Assembly: GCA_937914965.1 (NCBI GenBank)
Contig: CALGIY010000198.1
Coordinates: 1 to 7,354 of the forward strand
DNA from: an uncultured Thermoanaerobacteraceae bacterium
Lineage (GTDB): Bacteria; Bacillota; DSM-12270; Thermacetogeniales; Thermacetogeniaceae
Reading direction: 5' to 3'
DNA length: 7,354 bases
Shown: positions 6,910 through 7,354 of the stretch, one piece after another
Layout of the letters: each line of letters begins with the position of its first letter
Numbering within the stretch: position 1 is the stretch's first letter
The notes under the pieces: generated by a model
Told to the model about the DNA's origin: nothing
The model's database searches: none
Seen by the model: the letters and a program-made list of their open reading frames with translations, nothing else
Made by a program: the position numbers and the translations under genes

Positions 6910-6933
6910 TGCGCACGGTTCTTACCGTGCGCA
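6910..6933 (-). promoter_or_regulatory. Stable hairpin between peptide gene and acyltransferase-like gene
   Basis: TGCGCACGGT (6910-6919) and ACCGTGCGCA (6924-6933) form a perfect 10-bp stem with a 4-base loop in the 92-base gap after the peptide stop. The bases that follow on the minus strand are C-rich, not T-rich. It probably lets the short peptide gene be expressed at a higher level than the genes behind it, by partial termination or by stabilising the upstream part of the mRNA, as is common after precursor-peptide genes. Confidence 0.5.
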
Positions 6934-6946
6934 GCTCCTCGGGCGG

Positions 6947-7072
6947 TCAGGGAAATACGATGTTGCATTTCGGGTCTTCCCCGGTTACCTCGCTCAGCTC
7001 CCTTGCCTCCGCCCCGGAAAGGGGCAGGTCAGAGAGCATGCCATAGCGAAACTCTCGCAGTTGACATTCCAT
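6947..7072 (-). CDS. 41-residue candidate precursor or signal peptide
   Basis: The gene starts with ATG 7072-7070 and stops with TGA 6949-6947. It has the clearest ribosome-binding site in the window: GGAGG eight bases before the ATG. The 41 residues have a leader-like acidic, helical N-terminal portion (RYGMLSDLPLSGAEARELSE, residues 9-28), a T-G-E turn (30-32) and a short tail, DPKCNIVFP, with Cys36 near the C-terminus and hydrophobic residues behind it. There is no signal peptide or membrane helix. The layout, an L-S-x-x-E-leader followed by G and a small Cys-containing core, resembles ribosomally made modified-peptide precursors of Bacteroidota, and CNIVF resembles the ring of staphylococcal autoinducing peptides. 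I recognise no named family. The following genes (acyltransferase-like enzyme, sensor kinase, LytTR regulator) make it a candidate modified signal. Confidence 0.62.
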   Translation of the reverse strand: MECQLREFRYGMLSDLPLSGAEARELSEVTGEDPKCNIVFP

Positions 7073-7080
7073 TGTTGGGT

Positions 7081-7085
7081 CCTCC
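7081..7085 (-). promoter_or_regulatory. Strong Shine-Dalgarno for the 41-residue gene
   Basis: GGAGG on the minus strand lies eight bases upstream of ATG 7072. Such a site is unusual for Bacteroidota, where most starts have only AT-rich leaders, and no other gene in this window has one. It supports the peptide as a real and highly translated gene. Confidence 0.65.
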
Positions 7086-7090
7086 AAATT

Positions 7091-7121
7091 AATTGTGACA
7101 ATTTCCTGGTCTCGCACCAGG
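7091..7121 (-). promoter_or_regulatory. Two tandem leader hairpins before the peptide gene
   Basis: CCTGGT (7105-7110) pairs with ACCAGG (7116-7121) around a 5-base loop. Immediately next to it is the near-perfect palindrome AATTGT-G-ACAATT (7091-7103). Both would lie in the leader of the leftward mRNA, ending six bases before the GGAGG. The AT-rich palindrome could instead be an operator. Control of translation or transcript stability is inferred. Confidence 0.35.
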
Positions 7122-7162
7122 TCTGCGGCTTCAGGCCTCGAAGACTTCTGTGGATCCTATGC

Positions 7163-7194
7163 TAAAGATGGTAGAACTTATGGATACCTGCAAA
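7163..7194 (-). promoter_or_regulatory. Possible promoter of the peptide-kinase-regulator operon
   Basis: On the minus strand a TTTG (7194-7191) is followed after 20 bases by CATCTTTA (7170-7163), which matches four of the six fixed positions of the Bacteroidota -7 consensus TAnnTTTG. The spacing fits the usual -33/-7 arrangement. The start would fall near 7157, giving a leader of about 85 nt that includes the two hairpins. The imperfect -7 element is consistent with a promoter that needs activation, but this is a tentative call. Confidence 0.3.
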
Positions 7195-7254
7195 CCAAAA
7201 GGAGCCAAAAAGGGATTGCGCGGGACGGATCCCGGCAAACCTCCAAAAAATGGA

Positions 7255-7290
7255 AAAAACAGCATCCTGTACGTTAAAAACAGCATCCTG
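7255..7290. repeat. 15-bp direct repeat with 21-bp period, candidate LytTR operator
   Basis: AAAAACAGCATCCTG occurs at 7255-7269 and identically at 7276-7290, so the starts are exactly 21 bp apart, two turns of the helix. LytTR regulators such as AgrA, YpdB and YehT bind two direct repeats with about this spacing. The site lies upstream of an operon that itself encodes a LytTR regulator, so autoregulation is a natural reading. A shorter related sequence, GCATCCTGT, recurs at 2391-2399. The repeat is directly visible; its binding partner is inferred. From 7291 to the window end I see only AT-rich sequence without a clear feature. Confidence 0.55.
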
Positions 7291-7354
7291 CGTAGCAGAA
7301 AAGAGTATAAATCACTGATTACCAACATGATATAAAAAGACTCAGGATACCTCC

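Noticed and set aside
6855..6968. N-terminal extension of the acyltransferase-like frame by 38 residues
   Set aside because: It overlaps the tail of the peptide gene and runs through the 10-bp hairpin; the residues look non-coding. ATG 6881 remains a possible alternative start.
7131..7328. 65-residue hydrophobic frame on the minus strand upstream of the peptide
   Set aside because: Phe/Leu content comes from T-rich DNA and the operator repeat (RMLF twice); there is no ribosome site and the frame overlaps the proposed promoter.
7150..7335. 61-residue lysine-rich frame on the plus strand, with KNSIL repeated
   Set aside because: The start is GTG without a ribosome site, the composition reflects A-rich DNA, and the frame runs against the operon leader. 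The repeat fits an operator better, though an in-frame duplication cannot be fully excluded.

Overview
The window most likely comes from a fairly GC-rich member of the Bacteroidota, probably Sphingobacteriia. The evidence is a lipoprotein with a fimbrillin-like body and a Fibrobacter-succinogenes-major-type (FISUMP) C-terminal domain, a LytS-type kinase paired with a LytTR regulator, an RteC-like protein family that I know only from Bacteroidota, and a perfect TAnnTTTG Bacteroidota -7 promoter element. I found no tRNA, rRNA, CRISPR array or recognisable transposase.

The left half reads rightwards. It holds the tail of an unidentified gene (1-135), then a non-coding stretch with a hairpin-plus-T-tract and a compact regulatory region (palindrome, direct repeats, -7 element, leader hairpin). 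Two tightly spaced genes follow: a 60-residue protein with a GIASGSA motif (473-655) and a 557-residue fimbrillin-like/FISUMP surface lipoprotein (673-2346). They probably form one transcript for a surface appendage or adhesin.

The right half reads leftwards and looks like one operon. In transcription order it has a 41-residue peptide gene absent from long-ORF lists (7072-6947), a lipid A acyltransferase-like (LPLAT-fold) enzyme (6854-5862), a four-helix membrane LytS-type histidine kinase (5797-4748), a LytTR response regulator overlapping it by ATGA (4751-4002), and an RteC-like protein (3927-2758). Upstream lie a 15-bp direct repeat with an exact 21-bp period, the geometry expected of a LytTR binding site, a possible promoter, and two leader hairpins in front of a strong GGAGG ribosome site. 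The two halves converge on a perfect 36-bp palindrome (2433-2468), probably a bidirectional terminator.

The most interesting reading is that the leftward operon is a self-contained peptide signalling circuit: short Cys-containing peptide, modifying enzyme, membrane kinase, LytTR regulator, repeat-type operator. It parallels agr in layout, but with an acyltransferase-like protein in place of the AgrB protease. This is inferred from gene order, family features and repeat geometry; no homology search was possible.
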